Positions 50,412-64,000 are shown, counted from the stretch's first letter. The stretch is 64,000 nt of DNA from Numida meleagris (GCF_002078875.1 NC_034412.1:30353333-30417332); one strand, 5' to 3'. Numbers and translations are program-made. The notes: generated by a model from the sequence alone, not told the origin.

Positions 50412-53400
50412 GTTCAAAGTCATATCAGTGCTATCTATGGTAGTAGTAGTACTACTGTGTGTCTGCCTTTGAATGACACTTTCCACTGGTTGATCATTTT
50501 TTGTTTGTTTCATTGATGGCAGTTCCAAGAGAACTTTAGTTTGTTTGCTGGAGTAGTTACAGTGCTCAGGTTTTCTGAATTCCAGTTCAGTATTCTGTAC
50601 TTTATTCTGATAGAGCTATGTTATGCAAGTTGTCTGGTTGTGCATTCAGATAGACTTGGAAATGTTGTCATTAAGACGTATGCATTTATACTGTATCAGC
50701 AGATACTCTAGCAAGGTTAGCCTGTATCTGCAGTTGTTTCTGGAGAGACTAAGTGCAAAGCATGAAGCCCTCTATAACACAGAGCTTGAGAACACAGGCA
50801 AATCATGCAAAAACATTTTCTACAGGGAATAATGCAAACCAACAGCTTTCTTTCATACATGTTGTACTGCCAGCAGCTTTAAACTACACAGAAAATCTGC
50901 CAAAGCTAGTTCATAAAGAATCAAAGAATTGCTAAGTGGCATAATTTGTTTGTCCTCAGTGGAGTTACACATGCTTCAACAAAGCTGAATTCAAGTTGTT
51001 CCTAATACTGCCAAGTTTGCAGTAAGGAAGCAGCTCTTTTCATTTTAAGCAGTATTTTCATCAAGACAGATGAGTAAAAGGTGGAATATTAGTGAAGAAA
51101 ACAATATGACTAGCAAGACTGCATGCTACAACCTAAGATTTTTAAATAATTTGCATTGACTACCCCATTTTCATTTGAGTTTTTTTGTCCTTTTAGAAAT
51201 GTAACTAGGAATATAAGCCTAGATAAGTACTTCCAAAATACTATTAGAAACTTCAGTACATCCTTTAAAATAATTGCTGCAATGTGTACTTTGATGCTAA
51301 CAATAAATTAATGTTTTTTTGGGAAACAATTAGTAGGAATGACAGAGAAAAATAAGGACAATGTCATGAAAGGCCTTGATTCAGACTCACAGGACTTAAT
51401 ATATTATTTGTTGTACCAGCTCATTTTGCGAATCACCTCACACAAAAGTCAGCCTAGCTTTTCTGGAGTTCTCCTTTTAAAAATATGAATTTAGCTTATC
51501 TCAAAATGTATAAGATTTATTTGCTACAGAAATAACTACTATTATTTGCTGCACAAATATGTTACTTCCCATTTGTGGATCTGAAGGAATTACACCAAAG
51601 TAGGTGTTTTTATTAGAGCTGATTGGGAGGACATTGGATAATATTGGCTTTGAAGGACTTTGAAAAATTAGTTTTGCTCATGTTCATTTTGAAAATGAGC
51701 AGACAAACCAAAAAGCATTTGACTTAAGTTTTGGCACATTTAGAATAAGAAGTTTTGTTGTCACTGTTGTTTGAAATTAAGAAACCATTTGAAATTAATA
51801 TAGTATTTATTATAAAATCACAAAACCTAACACTGAATCAAAAGGATAAAGGAGAAGCAAATTTTGTTTGAGTTTTGTTCCTTGAGAGAGAAAAAAAAAA
51901 AGTAGAATTTTCAAAAATGTGAAGGGGTTCTTTCTGAATTGAAATATCACAGTCATTGCTTAGGCAAACTTACGTTTTCCAGTCAGGTCTAGTCTTTATT
52001 TTAAACTTTCAGTAAGAGTCTTTCTGTAGTAGCTGCTAATGGAGAAACTTGTGGAAGGGTTTCCCCAGCATGACAATGGCTGCTGCTGAAGCAGGCCACC
52101 CCTTGACTCTAAACCCCTTCTTTAAGTATCAGATTTGAGGATGGAGGTCAGATGAGCTGAGATTCTGTTCTCCTTTACTGTGCACTGTTGCTATTTCTCA
52201 AAAGCTGAAATCACAGATCTGGAGGGGTGGCTGCCCACCCACCAGCTTAACAGCATCACGAATCAGGAACAGCAAATTCACTTTTTATCAAAAGTGAGGT
52301 ACTGACACTGAGAAATTGCTTGGTATACTGAAACAAAGTTACTGTTTGTTTTTTTTCCTATTTAGTACTTCGCAGGCATCAAAACCACTGGCTTTGATGT
52401 TTTTTATTAACGTAAGTGTAATGTATATTGTACACCAGAGACTGTAAACACTTATAAATCATATTACATTATGTACTGTAATAGAGTATGTCTGCAATGT
52501 GTGTGTTTATGTTATACAAATTATTTTGTCCTGATAAACAGAGAAAGAGTGGTAGCATCTGTAAACAGTGTGGAGCAGATTGTTGTAGTCCTCCCTTCTG
52601 CAATGGGTGTTTCATATCCCTTTGGTTACGTTATGTAAAATGTGACTCTGTCCCTATGTATGTCAGTGACAAAACATTCCTGCAGTGTACCACCGAAGAT
52701 CAGACTTATGCCTTCATCCTCCATGTGTGCAATGAGTGTTTAGAGTCTCCTTCCGAATTTCTTGCCTTGCCTTTTTAGCCTTCAACTTCTTTGTTTTCTG
52801 GAACAGAGTTAATGTTTTATTCTGTACGTGTTTGTACAGCACGGAAGGGACATGGATCCGAGTTCAGACTGCATACATAAAAATCAGCATCAGCTGATGT
52901 ATCAAAGGCAGATAAATAAACTGAACATGGGACAAATATGCATGCTTGGAAGTAGTACCTTAGAGCAACCCTTTTCCTTTAGAATTGGATTTTTTTTTGT
53001 TAGTGAAACAGCAGCATGTTCTTTATTAACTCTTAAAGCTATTAATAAGCTTTGTTCTTTATTTTTGTTCTTCTTGGAGATTAATGTGGGATTTCACCCT
53101 TACGTGTATGTTTTTACTTTACTAGGTTAAGTTTTTGTTTGCCTGATCCATTCAACTGACCAAACTAAATTAGCTGCTTTGAGAATACACTCCAAGCAAA
53201 GCATTTTCTGTATGATTTCTCTCATACAAGTTTAATGCAGTTTATAATTAGAAGAGGTTGAGTGCTTCCATTAATTCTGTAAAGTTTTCTCACCCATTTA
53301 TTCTGAAAAACCTAATATTTTGCTAGCAGAATGAATTTAGTCTAAGCCCAGTATTTTGCTAACAGAATTAATCTAGGAGCAAATAAAGTTGTACTCCTGA

Positions 53401-54105
53401 ATCCACACCCCACAGGAAAGGAAACAAAGGCAGAGTTTTCAGGTCACTTGGCTGACGTTTGCGGTCCTTTGCAAGCTTTAGGGATGATGGAGTGCTCCAT
53501 GGGAATGTTATAGTCTGGGAATCCTAGATATGCAGTTAATGGAATCAAGCAATGTGCAGATCAGTAAGGTGTCACCGTGGAATTGGTGCCTTTCTGTTTC
53601 TGTTGCAGATCGCTTCCCTGATAACATGGGCTGGGCAGAGCTGCGATGTTGCCATACTGGTGAAGCAGCAGCAGTAGAAAGAAATTTCCAAAAGAATAGT
53701 ACTGCTTGAGGCATCATTAATTCCTAGTGGAGCATGAGGGGGACAATATTGTGAAGATCCTCTCCTGCTTGAAGTCCCATGCAGTAAAATACCTTAGCAT
53801 AATTGTAATAGTGATGTAAAAACATCTATGGTTCTGTTCCTTCTTCTAGTGGTTTTCTTTGTCTTTACTTCTCTTTATTGGAAAGCCGACTAAAATTAGG
53901 CTTCCTTGTTAATTTTCAGAAAGCTTTATCCTTAGGATTATGATTCAGGGACCCAGAATAATACATGTATCTGCTATGCTCTGTGGTTATACCAGCCTCC
54001 AGTTAAAGTTGGGAAGTATTATGCCACTTCCTACAGAAGTAATATTAATTCTGTTCCCAGACAGTATTGCCAACCTCAGAACAAAACTGACATGGAGAGA
54101 ATCAA

Positions 54106-54372
54106 TCATAGAATCATGGAATCATAGACTGGCTTGTGTTGGAAGGGACCCCAAGGATCATCAAGTTCCAACCCCCCTGTCCCAGGCAGGGCTACCAACC
54201 TCCAGAGCTGGTACTAGACCAGGTTGTTTAGGGCCCCATCCAACCTGGACTTGAACACCTCCAGGGACAGGGCATCCACAGCCTCTTTGGGCAGCCTGTT
54301 CCAGCACCTCACTGCTCTCTCTGTAAAGAAATTCCCCTGACATCCAATCTGAACCTTCCCTCCTTGAGCTTA
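54106..54372 (-). mobile_element. CR1 LINE, 5'-truncated
   Basis: Starts tcatagaatcatggaatcat on the + strand, followed by ggaagggaccccaaggatca, tcaagttccaacccccctg and ctttgggcagcctgttccag. It is a reverse-complement CR1 3' end of a different subfamily from the copies at 44,371 and 60,433. The open frames across it are not meaningful. Confidence 0.93.
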
Positions 54373-57300
54373 GAATCAATCTGTAAATAGGTCTTGTAAA
54401 TACTCCCCCCACATTTTCTTATCATCAAATTTCAGTGCAAGATCTCATTTGACAATGTAACTTCCATATTTTAGTTCAATAAGGTACAAAGTGTCTTTAA
54501 TATAAGCACCTCTGATCAGCTCAGGGAGATGATTTTGTAGTCTGAGTGGCCTCAAAGTGCACGTGTGAATTCTTGTTTCTTTAGAACCTAAGAGAATAGC
54601 AGCATCTTGCCTCCCCTCAAAACACTTCCGACTCCTTGGCAAAATATAAGCTCAATGGTTCCTGAGTGCAGCAATCTAATTCTGTGCTTTACTTGTACAA
54701 ACAGATTTTCAGAAGGGCCGCAGAAGAGGAGGAAGGCTCAAGAACCAATGTCTTCCTAAGAAAAAAGTTAGCAATGTTTTCCTAGAAATGCAACATTAAC
54801 CCTCAAGCAGATGTCCTATGTGCTTCTGTGCTTCTGTGAATCAAGTTGGTGAAACGACTCCAATGGTTTTAGTTTGCAGTGGAGCATCTCATACATAGGC
54901 TGCTATAATCTTGGCCACTCTACCATTGAAATTAGCTAGGGATGGCAGCAATGGATTTGGTCTTTTGTACTCAGTCAAAAAGATTTTCCATTATTTGTTT
55001 CTCAAAACAGTTACATCTTTCCATAGGGGGTTGCACTGAGTCAAACTGGGAGGGCACAGGCACCTCCTCATCCACTCGAATTAAAGAATTTTTAGAGGGA
55101 AGGAAATCCTGGTGTGGTGCCTGAGTCACCAAGCTCACATCAGCATCTTGTTCCTGTTGTGTGCTGACTTGATATTTCAGTGCTGCCACTGACATTGTAT
55201 GTCTTCCTATGCTCTTAGAAATGTGGAAAACTGTTCTGGGTTTCTAACTGCCTTGTAGTGGGTGTCTTTTACCAGAAAGTTAGGGTAGAACTAAGAGATA
55301 CAAGTACTCACAGTCTTTCTGAACAATTTCTCTGGAGCAAGCTTTGTGCCACAGACTTCTTGTTTTAGCAAAACAAACAAACAAAAAATCCCAAGATCTT
55401 ACCTGTCATGATTGTAAAGAAAGCCTTAAAAATATCTTGAAGGCTTGCTTATATGATGTCATTCAAGAACAGCTATTCCTGAGCAACACTGTACATGAAT
55501 ATTTTTATTTCACAGTTAACACGCCTTTCTCATATTTAGCTTTTCAACATGCATTAAGCTGAGCAAGAGTGTAGTGGTTTGGGATGCAAAACTTAAATCC
55601 AGCCTCCTGAAAAACACCTTCCTGTGTCCCAAGGCAGCGTCTGTTAGTTTACAGGATGGTTTGAAGAGGGGAGATGAAGATTAATCATCCCAAACCACCT
55701 GCCAGCCCAAAGCAGTGACATTGTTGCTAGTAATAAGCAATATGAAAGAATTTTAAAACAAATTTTCAGGTATGTATTATGAACTCTATAGTTCAGCAGC
55801 GACATGCTTTCAACTGAAACATGCAATAATTTATCAATAGGGGCAAGGGAAAATATTTGCCTCTTGTTGATAGAAATTGTTGTTAATTAGTCAAGCACAG
55901 AGCCTGGTGCCTCATCTAGCAAAAAGATATTTTTCAGCTCCACAGGAATGAAACAGAGCTTATTTTAGCAAAGTAGAAATGGTATTTTGACATAGTGGAT
56001 TAGGAGGAAACAAAATATGTTTTATGGACCCCCAGCAGGATTTTAAATAGGATTATAGAGGTTATAATTCCCCAGCAGGATAAGACATTCTGGGGTGATA
56101 ACCACCTCAGATGTGTCACTGAAAGAGGCAACCTTTTTGCAGGAAAATCTACCCTTGTTCAACTGTACCATGAAAGAAGGAAACCTTTGTGATTTAAACT
56201 TGGTGTAGGTAGAAAGATGCTTTTATTTGCATCTTTCTTTAACTTGTTTTGTGGTGAGAGTGTTTTCCAAGTATGGATGATAAGACATTCCAAACCCAAA
56301 ACCCTGGCATCTCTAAAGCCCTCAAACCCATAATTAGGGGCATCTGGGCCATTGGCTTCTGCGTTCTGCAGTGTATCCAAGGGAGAACGGCTGCAGAGTC
56401 CAGATGGTGAATGTACTACTGGCATGTAGGGGGAGAAGAGGTCTTTCTGGTGATGGGTTAGAACTGATAGCAGAGCTCACTGACAACCAGGAAAAAAAAA
56501 AAAAAAACTGGAGAGCACTCTTATAGTCAGGGTGGCCCAAGAGGAGTTTGCTACAGTCAGCAACTGCTCCTGCTACTGCTCCTGACTGGCATGAACTGTG
56601 ATTTCAGCAGCTCGATTTTACCAGAGCAGTAAGAAATACATGTTTCAGGCTCAAAAACTGGGCTCTACCCCCCAGTACATAGGCTACACAAGAGCAGCAA
56701 TGGGAAAACACCTAAGACCCACGTAGGTGGCAGAAGCGTGTCTAGCGGAGGCAGACCTTCAGATTCTGCCTCAGTGGTTTTGGAAGTCACCTAGGTAGTG
56801 ATGATCAGGGGTTGACTGAAATTGGAAGCAACTGTCTGCTCAAGCACTGAAAAGAAACAGGAAAACCCGTAGTGAAAATAACACAACCAACAAACTTTCT
56901 GACAAGCACAGCCCCTTGTTTTGTGAGACACTGTACTTCTGGTTACCCATGAAACAACAGGAGTTAATGTTGCTCAGAAGTGAGGAGCTCCATCCCAGAA
57001 TAGGTTTTATTTTGTCAGTTTGTTCTTCGTTAGCATATCTGAATTGTTTCCTTTTTACTATTTTCTTTGTGTTGCCTAGAAACGTTTAGTAAGTTGTCAA
57101 CTCTATAATATAGGCTGATTTAAGATTCAGCTAGAATAAGCTTTGACACAAACGCACAGTCTGTTTTTTAAACACCCAAAAGATACTGAATTGAGGGTTT
57201 GTTTTTTGTTGTTTTTTCCTTTATCAGGTTTTGAGCAAATAAGAATTCATTTTACGAGGGCAACAGCACTGAATATACCTTTACACTAAGATCAGATTCT

Positions 57301-60300
57301 TGTCCTTTACCCTGTAGGCCTCGCTGAGGCAAAAGTTCTTCCAAAAACCGTTATGCCTTTTTCTGAGAGCCAGACTGATGATGTTGCATGAGTTACAAGT
57401 CGCTAATTCAATGGCAATTTCTTAATTTGTTCTATAAACTTCCTGCTTTCTTTTCTGTTTTTAATCTCAAAATTCTTTCTTTGCTATGTTTTATCTTAGA
57501 TGTGATAGGTCTGTCAGAACTTTGACTCTGCAAGGCTTTGAACACCTTGAAGCAGATGTGCTGTTAAGGCCCCTCAGAGTTTATGAAAGTTAATGATGAA
57601 AAGTGCTTTGCCAAAGTCAGTGTTTCTGTAATAGTGACCACAGGCCTCACATCATTCTGTGTGCAGATGCACTATGTTAGACATGCCTGCAAAGTATTCA
57701 CGTCTGGCAATTCAGAGTACCTATTGCATCAGTACTTTTAAATGTCTGGCTCAATATGTGAGCATCTCCAACACAAATTTCTAAGCTTAAAGTAGGATAA
57801 TTGAGATAATTTGATTATATGAAATTGTTCCCAGGGGAATTTATGTTAATGATAAGTCTCTTATAAAACTTCCCCTAAATGTTTACTTTGCTTGTGGGAC
57901 TATTAGAAACATGTTGGTCTCTTCCCCAAGTACACATCACTGTTCATAGATGAATGAATATTAATAGGTTCATCGTACCATAAAATCCACACTATTTTAT
58001 GTAGTTTTAAAGCATTTAGTGCTTAAAGCCCCAACTGTATTTTAACCTGTAAATCTTCAGTACTTCTACTGACGTTCCCCTAATTAACTACTGAAGAGAT
58101 CTTCCTAGCACTTCAAGCTGAACAAGCAAGCTAGCTAACAGTTGTTCTGATCCATGCCAATTGATTGAGGTGAGAAGCAGTGCTGAGAGTTTTCTGACAC
58201 CTGATTTCAAATGGTTGTGTATATGTGCTGTGTCCCAGAGAGCCTTATCCTCTGGGCTCTGGGAATGATCACATAAACAGCCTGCACCCCATTTTGAATT
58301 TCCAAATCTTGGAATAAACAGAGAGGTAACATGCAGTAATGTGGAACGAAGTAGCAATAGCAGAGAAAAGACTGAGGGGAAACGCTGGGAGAGAGCCAAC
58401 ACCTTTTACAATGGTACCATTCATATATATAAATCACATGTTTATGTGTTTCTCTGGATCTGGGCCTGACTGCACAACTGGCTTTCTTTCAAGTGTCAAG
58501 TAAGTGCAAGAAAAAGCAGAAGACAAACTTGGATTCAGATTCCTCTGCTAGTGGGTGCAGTTTGGGCTTCCAAATTAGAAAGGCAAGTACTAAAAAGGAA
58601 AGCTGCAGAAGATCTGCAAAATAGAGGAGAGCAGACACTGTGGCTTTGCACAGTAGTAGTTTTGTGTTAGCATTTAAGACTGAAGAAGTCTGTTTGAGCA
58701 TCTACACTTTCTATTAATCTTAGGTTTTATTTTAAGAAAATGGGACTGAATGTGGACTAGAGACTGTCTGAAATAAAGAAGGCTAAATTTGTCTGAGGCT
58801 GACTCCTGCCTCTGTGCAGAATAAGGCTTGGAGAGCTTTCCTAAGAATGCAAGAAACCCTGGATGACTAGTACGAAAGATACTGAGGGCATAAGGAGGCA
58901 GAACAGACTGGTGAACCACCCGAGTGCTATGCAGGGTAGAACTAAAGTGCACAGAAGTCATGGTAGATTCTCTTTAAATCCAAACTATGTTGACATGCAG
59001 AAGGTAAAATGAGGGGGGTTCATCTGCTGAATCAGAGATCCTGCTACCTTGCTTACTCTGTTCTTTTGTCAGGTAGCCACATGGTAACCTAAGCTCCATA
59101 GCATATATTTTCATAATGTTTGTGTGTTGCATAATATAAATATGAGAGATGTAGAATAAAATTGCAATTTGATCTGTTTCATATTAAAGCAGGTCATTTG
59201 AGTAGAAAATTCCTGGGTATTCCAAATTGTATCTTTCTCTACATAGATACACATGAAATTAAAAGGAGCATGTATTAATTGATGGCACATTAATGTCACC
59301 TAAGGACTCAGTGAAACTGGAAGATAATTGGATTAATGTGTGAAATATAATCTTTGAGTCCAACAGATCTAACAAATGTGACACTGTACTTTATTTGATG
59401 AGTGTAAATAAAATATCACACAGGATATTAAAGAATGCAGTGCTTTGTACTGTAGAATCTTCCATTCTCTTTCCAACCTCATAGCCATAATCATAAGTCA
59501 TTCATGACAAAAATCAGTGTCTTACTTTTCTGATGGCTTTTGTTCACTGTTCTTCAGAACTGTTTTCTATCTTTTCTCAAGAGTGTATTTAGAATTTAAG
59601 CTCCCTCTCTCTGCTTGTTTATTATGTATAGCGCCATTCATTTTCTGAGTGACCATGGTGCCAAGTTCCAGCTTGGCATTTGTGGAACATTTTCCTTTCA
59701 CTCCCTTGAGAATGTGTGCTTTGGCTGCTCTGTTGCCAGCAAATTCTCAGCACTCTAATGAAGTGGTGTGGTCTAGGCTGAAGTGGGCAGAAATGCTACC
59801 AGCATCTCTCTCAGTGTTTGTGGCTGCTTTGATGATATCTTTGGAAGAAAGAAGTATGAAGGAAAACATATTTTCTGATTCTGTATTTGAATAAAATATC
59901 TCAAATTGCATGGATGGAGCACAAAAGTATTCTAGTATATGTTATATCCTATAGCACATTCTTAAGAGAAAAGTGCACAGTGCTAGGCTGGACTTGAAAA
60001 GGTTAAGTGATTCTGCTCTAGTAAAAATGACCTTTTACAATCCATTATATGGTAGGTCAGTGCAAAGGCAAGAAGCCTCAGTTACAAACTGAGAATTCCC
60101 AGTGAAGTTTCTTTCCAAACAAGTCACCCAATCGAAAGCACTTGTTATCAATACAGCTGATTGATAGTGTCTTAAAACCTTTTATGTTGTTACCGGGAGG
60201 CCAGCTGAGGACAAACACCTTCACTGAGAAAATGTTGATTGTTCTAGGATATCCTGTGTTTGTTCTGCAATTTGCAACTGATTCAGAATACAATTTAAGT

Positions 60301-60432
60301 CATTGTGAGAGAAAAGTGTTGTGATTAAACCTGGAATTTGTGTTCTGTAAACCCTTCATTGCTCAATTTTCAAAGGTTTAAAAAAAAGAAATCTGATAAA
60401 ACTTTCTTTTACAGCACAGCAGTAATAGTAGG
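54373..60432. other. AT-rich intergenic stretch
   Basis: About 6 kb, no gene recognised. It contains a 13-bp perfect inverted repeat pair (55,574-55,698), listed separately. Confidence 0.5.
55574..55698. repeat. Inverted repeat pair, possible MITE
   Basis: gtggtttgggatg (55,574-55,586) and its exact reverse complement catcccaaaccac (55,686-55,698) bound a 125-bp block. This could be a small non-autonomous DNA transposon or part of a larger repeat. No target duplication was seen. Confidence 0.4.
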
Positions 60433-60670
60433 TCATAGAATCCTTAGAGTTGAAAGGGACCTCTGAAGGCCATCTAGTCCAGCTCCCCTGCAATGAACAG
60501 GGACACCACAGCTAGATCAGGTTGCCCAGGGCCTGATCCAGCCTTGCCTTGAAAGTCTCCATGGCTGGGGCCTCAACCACATTACTGGGCAACCTGTTCC
60601 AGTGCCTCTCCACCCTCACTGTAGAAGATTTTTTCCTTATATCTAACCTAGATCTACCCTCTTTGAGCTG
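60433..60670 (-). mobile_element. CR1 LINE, 5'-truncated
   Basis: Reading +: catagaatccttagagttga, aagggacctctgaaggccat, ctagtccagctcccctgcaa and caacctgttccagtgcctct. Reverse-complement CR1 3' end, close in subfamily to the copy at 44,371 (shared ctgaaggcc and ctagtcca). Confidence 0.93.
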
Positions 60671-63600
60671 TTCTTTCAAGTATGGCTTGAAGGTCAGGAT
60701 ACAAACCCAAGAATCCTGCCGTTACAAAATAGGAAGCTGAAAAAGGGTGCAGGGCTTAACCAGGCCGTGCTTTTGAATCCATTAATTTATGTCGAGGTAT
60801 CCAGCTTCTGCACATCCTTCTTTATAACAGAATAGTTCTACCCAACTGCTGGAAGGCCTCTGGGAAAGTCTTTATTGGGTACAAAGTAAAAGCAAACTCA
60901 CGTTTGCCAGAACTGAACTGCACATCCCGCTGTGCATTTGTATGGTCTTCAGCAGTCACTTCACTGAAGATCCCATATTGAGTCTCCCGTGAAGAACTAC
61001 ATGAAATGCTAGAGCAAATGAAGAAGGGTACGCTGGTCACAATATCAAGCCAAAAGGAACAAGTGAATCTTTAGGGTCTAACTGCGCCAGCCCAGCACAG
61101 AGCCTTTAGTTAAATTTGCAGTGCCCTTCTCTAGTCAGACTCAAATTTCAGAGGTAGTACTATCACTTGAACTGTGTGGTCTGTGGACTGTATCTTGTGT
61201 CACTATCTGTAATCACCTGTACATTGCCAATTTACATGAGGTGATATAATATTTGCCTCCTTACAGTATTACAGGCTACTCTGAGCAGCATCTTTAGCTA
61301 CTGTCTGACAACTGACTGCTAATTACTCAGAGAGATGAGTTTCCATGTTGTGATGGTCTCAGTCTTTGGTGATATTTTAGCTTGTGCATCAATTTTAGAA
61401 GGAAGACCCCCAGTAATTACTTTTTTTTCTGACAAATAATCATGTACTCTAGAGGCTTTCAGTCCCTCATTCTCTACTGAGATGGGTTCTCTCTGGACCT
61501 ATTTTTCTGAAACAGATGTGTAGTAGGAACGTCATTCTCAGTGGTGCTGTATCATGTAATGTTGGCTAGTGCTCCTGTCTGCGACAGGAGTTACAGTATC
61601 AGGGTAGGTGTACTGTATATTCTAATAAGTAACTAGTATTCTAATGCAGAGTATACGAATAATAGAGATTTGGAGCTTTCACCTCATTTGTGGCATGTAC
61701 ATTACAGAATGAGCTCTATGCTTAGTAGAGATTACACAGGGATTATAAAATGTAGAAACTGTAGTTCCAAAAAGCGGTTTTGTTCAGCAGCGGGTTACTG
61801 TCATTTTACTGCATACTTATGAAAAACTTTCTAGTTTAAAGGATACAGAAAAAGAAACTCACTTAAAATGTAGATATCAGCCTCCATAGATATTCAGCAT
61901 CTCAGTGCAAAAATGTGGAAAAGCATTTATCAGTGCATTTGAAGTGCATATCATTTGCATAGTATCAACAAGCTGTCTGCAGTCTCTTCAAAAATTCTTT
62001 AGAGAGGCCCTTACATTTGACAAGCATGCAGTGAGCAAGATAAACCAATACAAACAGTGGATTGTTAATGTACAAGTGTAGGAGCTGTGCAATTGTGTTA
62101 GTCCATCAATGATGGGATGCTAAGAAAAAACATACATGTTATTAAAGGTAGGTATGTATCATATGTGAGAGCAAGTGTAAGGACATAACATATTCAATAT
62201 CAGTATGGGATTGAGCGTACTTCTATTTCCCATGTACCTTGGGAATGCTGTCTTCATCTGGTCTGTCAATTCTCTTCTGCAATAGTACTTCAGTTTATTG
62301 ATTAGTTCAGCATGCAGCAACCCAGCAGTAGTTAATTGTATATCTGTATAATTAACATTAAAATATACAGATGGATATGAGTGATCCTGCATCAAAACAG
62401 TAAACTGAAAATAGGATCCTCTTATTTTGAAAAGGGAGGAATTTTAGAGCAAACAAAACAGAATCCAAAAAATAAAGCAAAACACAAGAAAGGTATCAAA
62501 ATGGAGTGCTGCCCTGGGAGAAAGAGGCAAGAAGATAAATCTCCTTCGGTGGAATATTGATTTTATACAGAAAGGGGGCAGACAATATTTAACCAAGAAG
62601 AATGCACTAGAAGAGAAATGCGCTTACACCAGTCCCTGATAGCTGCAGTCACCTAAATAGAACCAAAAAGGGGAATAGAATTACCTTCCTGATACAGGCC
62701 GTTCTGAGAGACAGGCTCTCGGGCAATAGTTTTCAATTTTTTGTCATGATTTACTTTGGGATTGGAGGTGAAAATATCATTCATTTCAGTAATCTACTTC
62801 TCCTTTTGAGTATGTTTAAAAAACAAATGAAAAAAATGATTAAATGAGTTAGAATTTAATATACTTTAATGATAAAAACAACTCTGGATTTTTTTAAGAG
62901 ATGAGAAACATTTTCTATTTAAATTTTAAATTTCTTTTAATTAATTAATACATTTATTTGCCATCTTTTCCTGAAGCTGTATGCTCTTGCATATATTACT
63001 GGGGATAACGAAGCATTCTAGACAGGCTGGATCCGTGCTTGTCTCCTTAGAAGGGAGCTTTGTTTTCTGGCTGCTGTTCTCTTTGTATCTTGCCTTCTGA
63101 CCAAGGCGATGCTCACCAGGCAGGAAGGTGTTAAAGACACCCAAACAACTCCAGAGATATCCGTCTGTCTGGGCTAATCCTTAGGCAGGAACAACAGGAG
63201 GCTTCAGGAAGATTCAAGTGGTGCTGGCATTTTATTTTACTTTTCTGTAGTTATCAGCTGAGAATAACTGGACCTGAGCCGTTAGTACGAGCGCTTTATT
63301 GGGTGGTGTAATAAAAGCCTGTGCAAGAGAAGACAGAGATATTTCAGAAAGAGCAGCTTGCCCGTGATTCGAAGAAACTGATGAGTAGAAACTTAACAGC
63401 AAGTTAAGTCTGTCACGTTTTAGGCATTTGGTTGTTATTTATTTTGCCTTGTTAAAGCAGACCAGCCTTACGTGTCTCTCCATCTGCAATACTACGTCAT
63501 ATTTATCATCTACAACATCTAAAGACTACTGTGGTGTTGCAAGCAAGCATTAACAGAATATTTTGTGTAATTACTTCTTCAAATCACCCACCTAGGCTGG

Positions 63601-64000
63601 GAGCTCTGGGGCTGCCTGTGGCTGGCCTCCAGCACATAGCTGAATACTCCTGCCAGTAATTTCCAAAATGGTAGGTGAAGGAAGCAAGGCTCTTTCTGAT
63701 AACTCTTACAGTACTGCCTTGCCTATAGTGCTTGCTCACACAAGAGAGGTCTGGTCAGAGTAGACGTGACAGGAATCTGTGCTCAATATAGGAGGTAGCT
63801 ATAGAACTGCAAATTGATTTGATACTGATACTAAATTTCTCCTAAGTCATGGGCAAGATTTTGCAGATATTCTCAATGCTCTAGAAGGCTGGCCGCAAAT
63901 TCTCATTCTTCTCTCTTCTTGCTGTGGTATGAAATAACTTCTCGTTATAGAATTTGAGTGTCCTACATATGTCACATTTATTTGTTGCTGGCATACATTA
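60671..64000. other. AT-rich intergenic stretch to the window end
   Basis: About 3.3 kb; only short random open frames, no gene, RNA gene or clearly bounded repeat recognised. Confidence 0.5.

Larger units (their letters stand above)
47253..54105. other. AT-rich intergenic stretch
   Basis: About 6.9 kb, no gene recognised. It includes a duplicated AT block (49,087-49,160), an A22 tract (50,390-50,411) and a Cys-rich open frame (52,488-52,778) of uncertain meaning. Confidence 0.5.

Noticed and set aside
19741..64000. MFAP3L coding exons expected from human gene order
   Set aside because: None of the recognisable MFAP3L Ig-domain or tail sequences was found on either strand; the gene probably lies beyond the right edge.
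1..64000. CRISPR arrays, operons, bacterial promoters, tRNA or rRNA genes
   Set aside because: The sequence is vertebrate nuclear DNA; no regularly spaced repeats, no cloverleaf candidates and no rRNA motifs were seen.

Overview
This window is vertebrate nuclear DNA. It has AT-rich introns, GT-AG splice junctions, one CpG island, and 5'-truncated CR1 retroelements with the avian-type 3' signature. The CR1 copies and a mariner fragment with the ends of the chicken Galluhop/Mariner1_GG family point to a galliform bird, probably chicken. The gene order (CLCN3 converging on HPF1) matches human 4q33 and the corresponding part of chicken chromosome 4. Species and chromosome are inferred, not proven by the sequence.

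Region 1 (about 1-11,700, + strand) is the 3' end of CLCN3, the ClC-3 endosomal Cl-/H+ exchanger. Five coding exons are resolved to the base: 999-1185, 2460-2858, 4488-4704, an optional 76-base exon 6825-6900, and the last exon from 8612. If the 76-base exon is skipped, the last exon is read in one frame and stops at 8702 (ClC-3A-type tail, ending MFN). If it is included, the same bases are read in another frame and stop at 8770 (ClC-3B-type tail, ending NSTTL, a PDZ ligand). A long 3' UTR follows.

Region 2 (about 13,640-19,400, - strand) is a complete HPF1 (C4orf27) gene of eight coding exons. The joined length is 1,044 bases (347 residues plus stop), all phases agree, and the Asp-Glu pair that completes the PARP1/2 serine ADP-ribosylation active site is kept. 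CLCN3 and HPF1 are tail to tail, about 2 kb apart, with a deleted mariner element between them. HPF1 starts in a CpG island (about 19,130-19,740) with GC boxes and CCAAT boxes in both orientations.

Region 3 (about 19,740-64,000) has no gene I can name. In human the next gene on this side is MFAP3L; none of its coding sequence was found. This region holds a decayed alpha-tubulin processed pseudogene (about 24,590-25,275), a 147-bp hAT-like element with near-perfect 8-bp target duplications, four CR1 fragments all in the same orientation, a possible solo LTR (46,729-47,252), simple repeats, and two exon-like open segments on the + strand (21,280-21,403 and 29,923-30,067) that could belong to an unannotated transcript diverging from HPF1.

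The most notable item is the CLCN3 terminal exon: a duplicated exon pair in which the downstream copy is translated in two frames.
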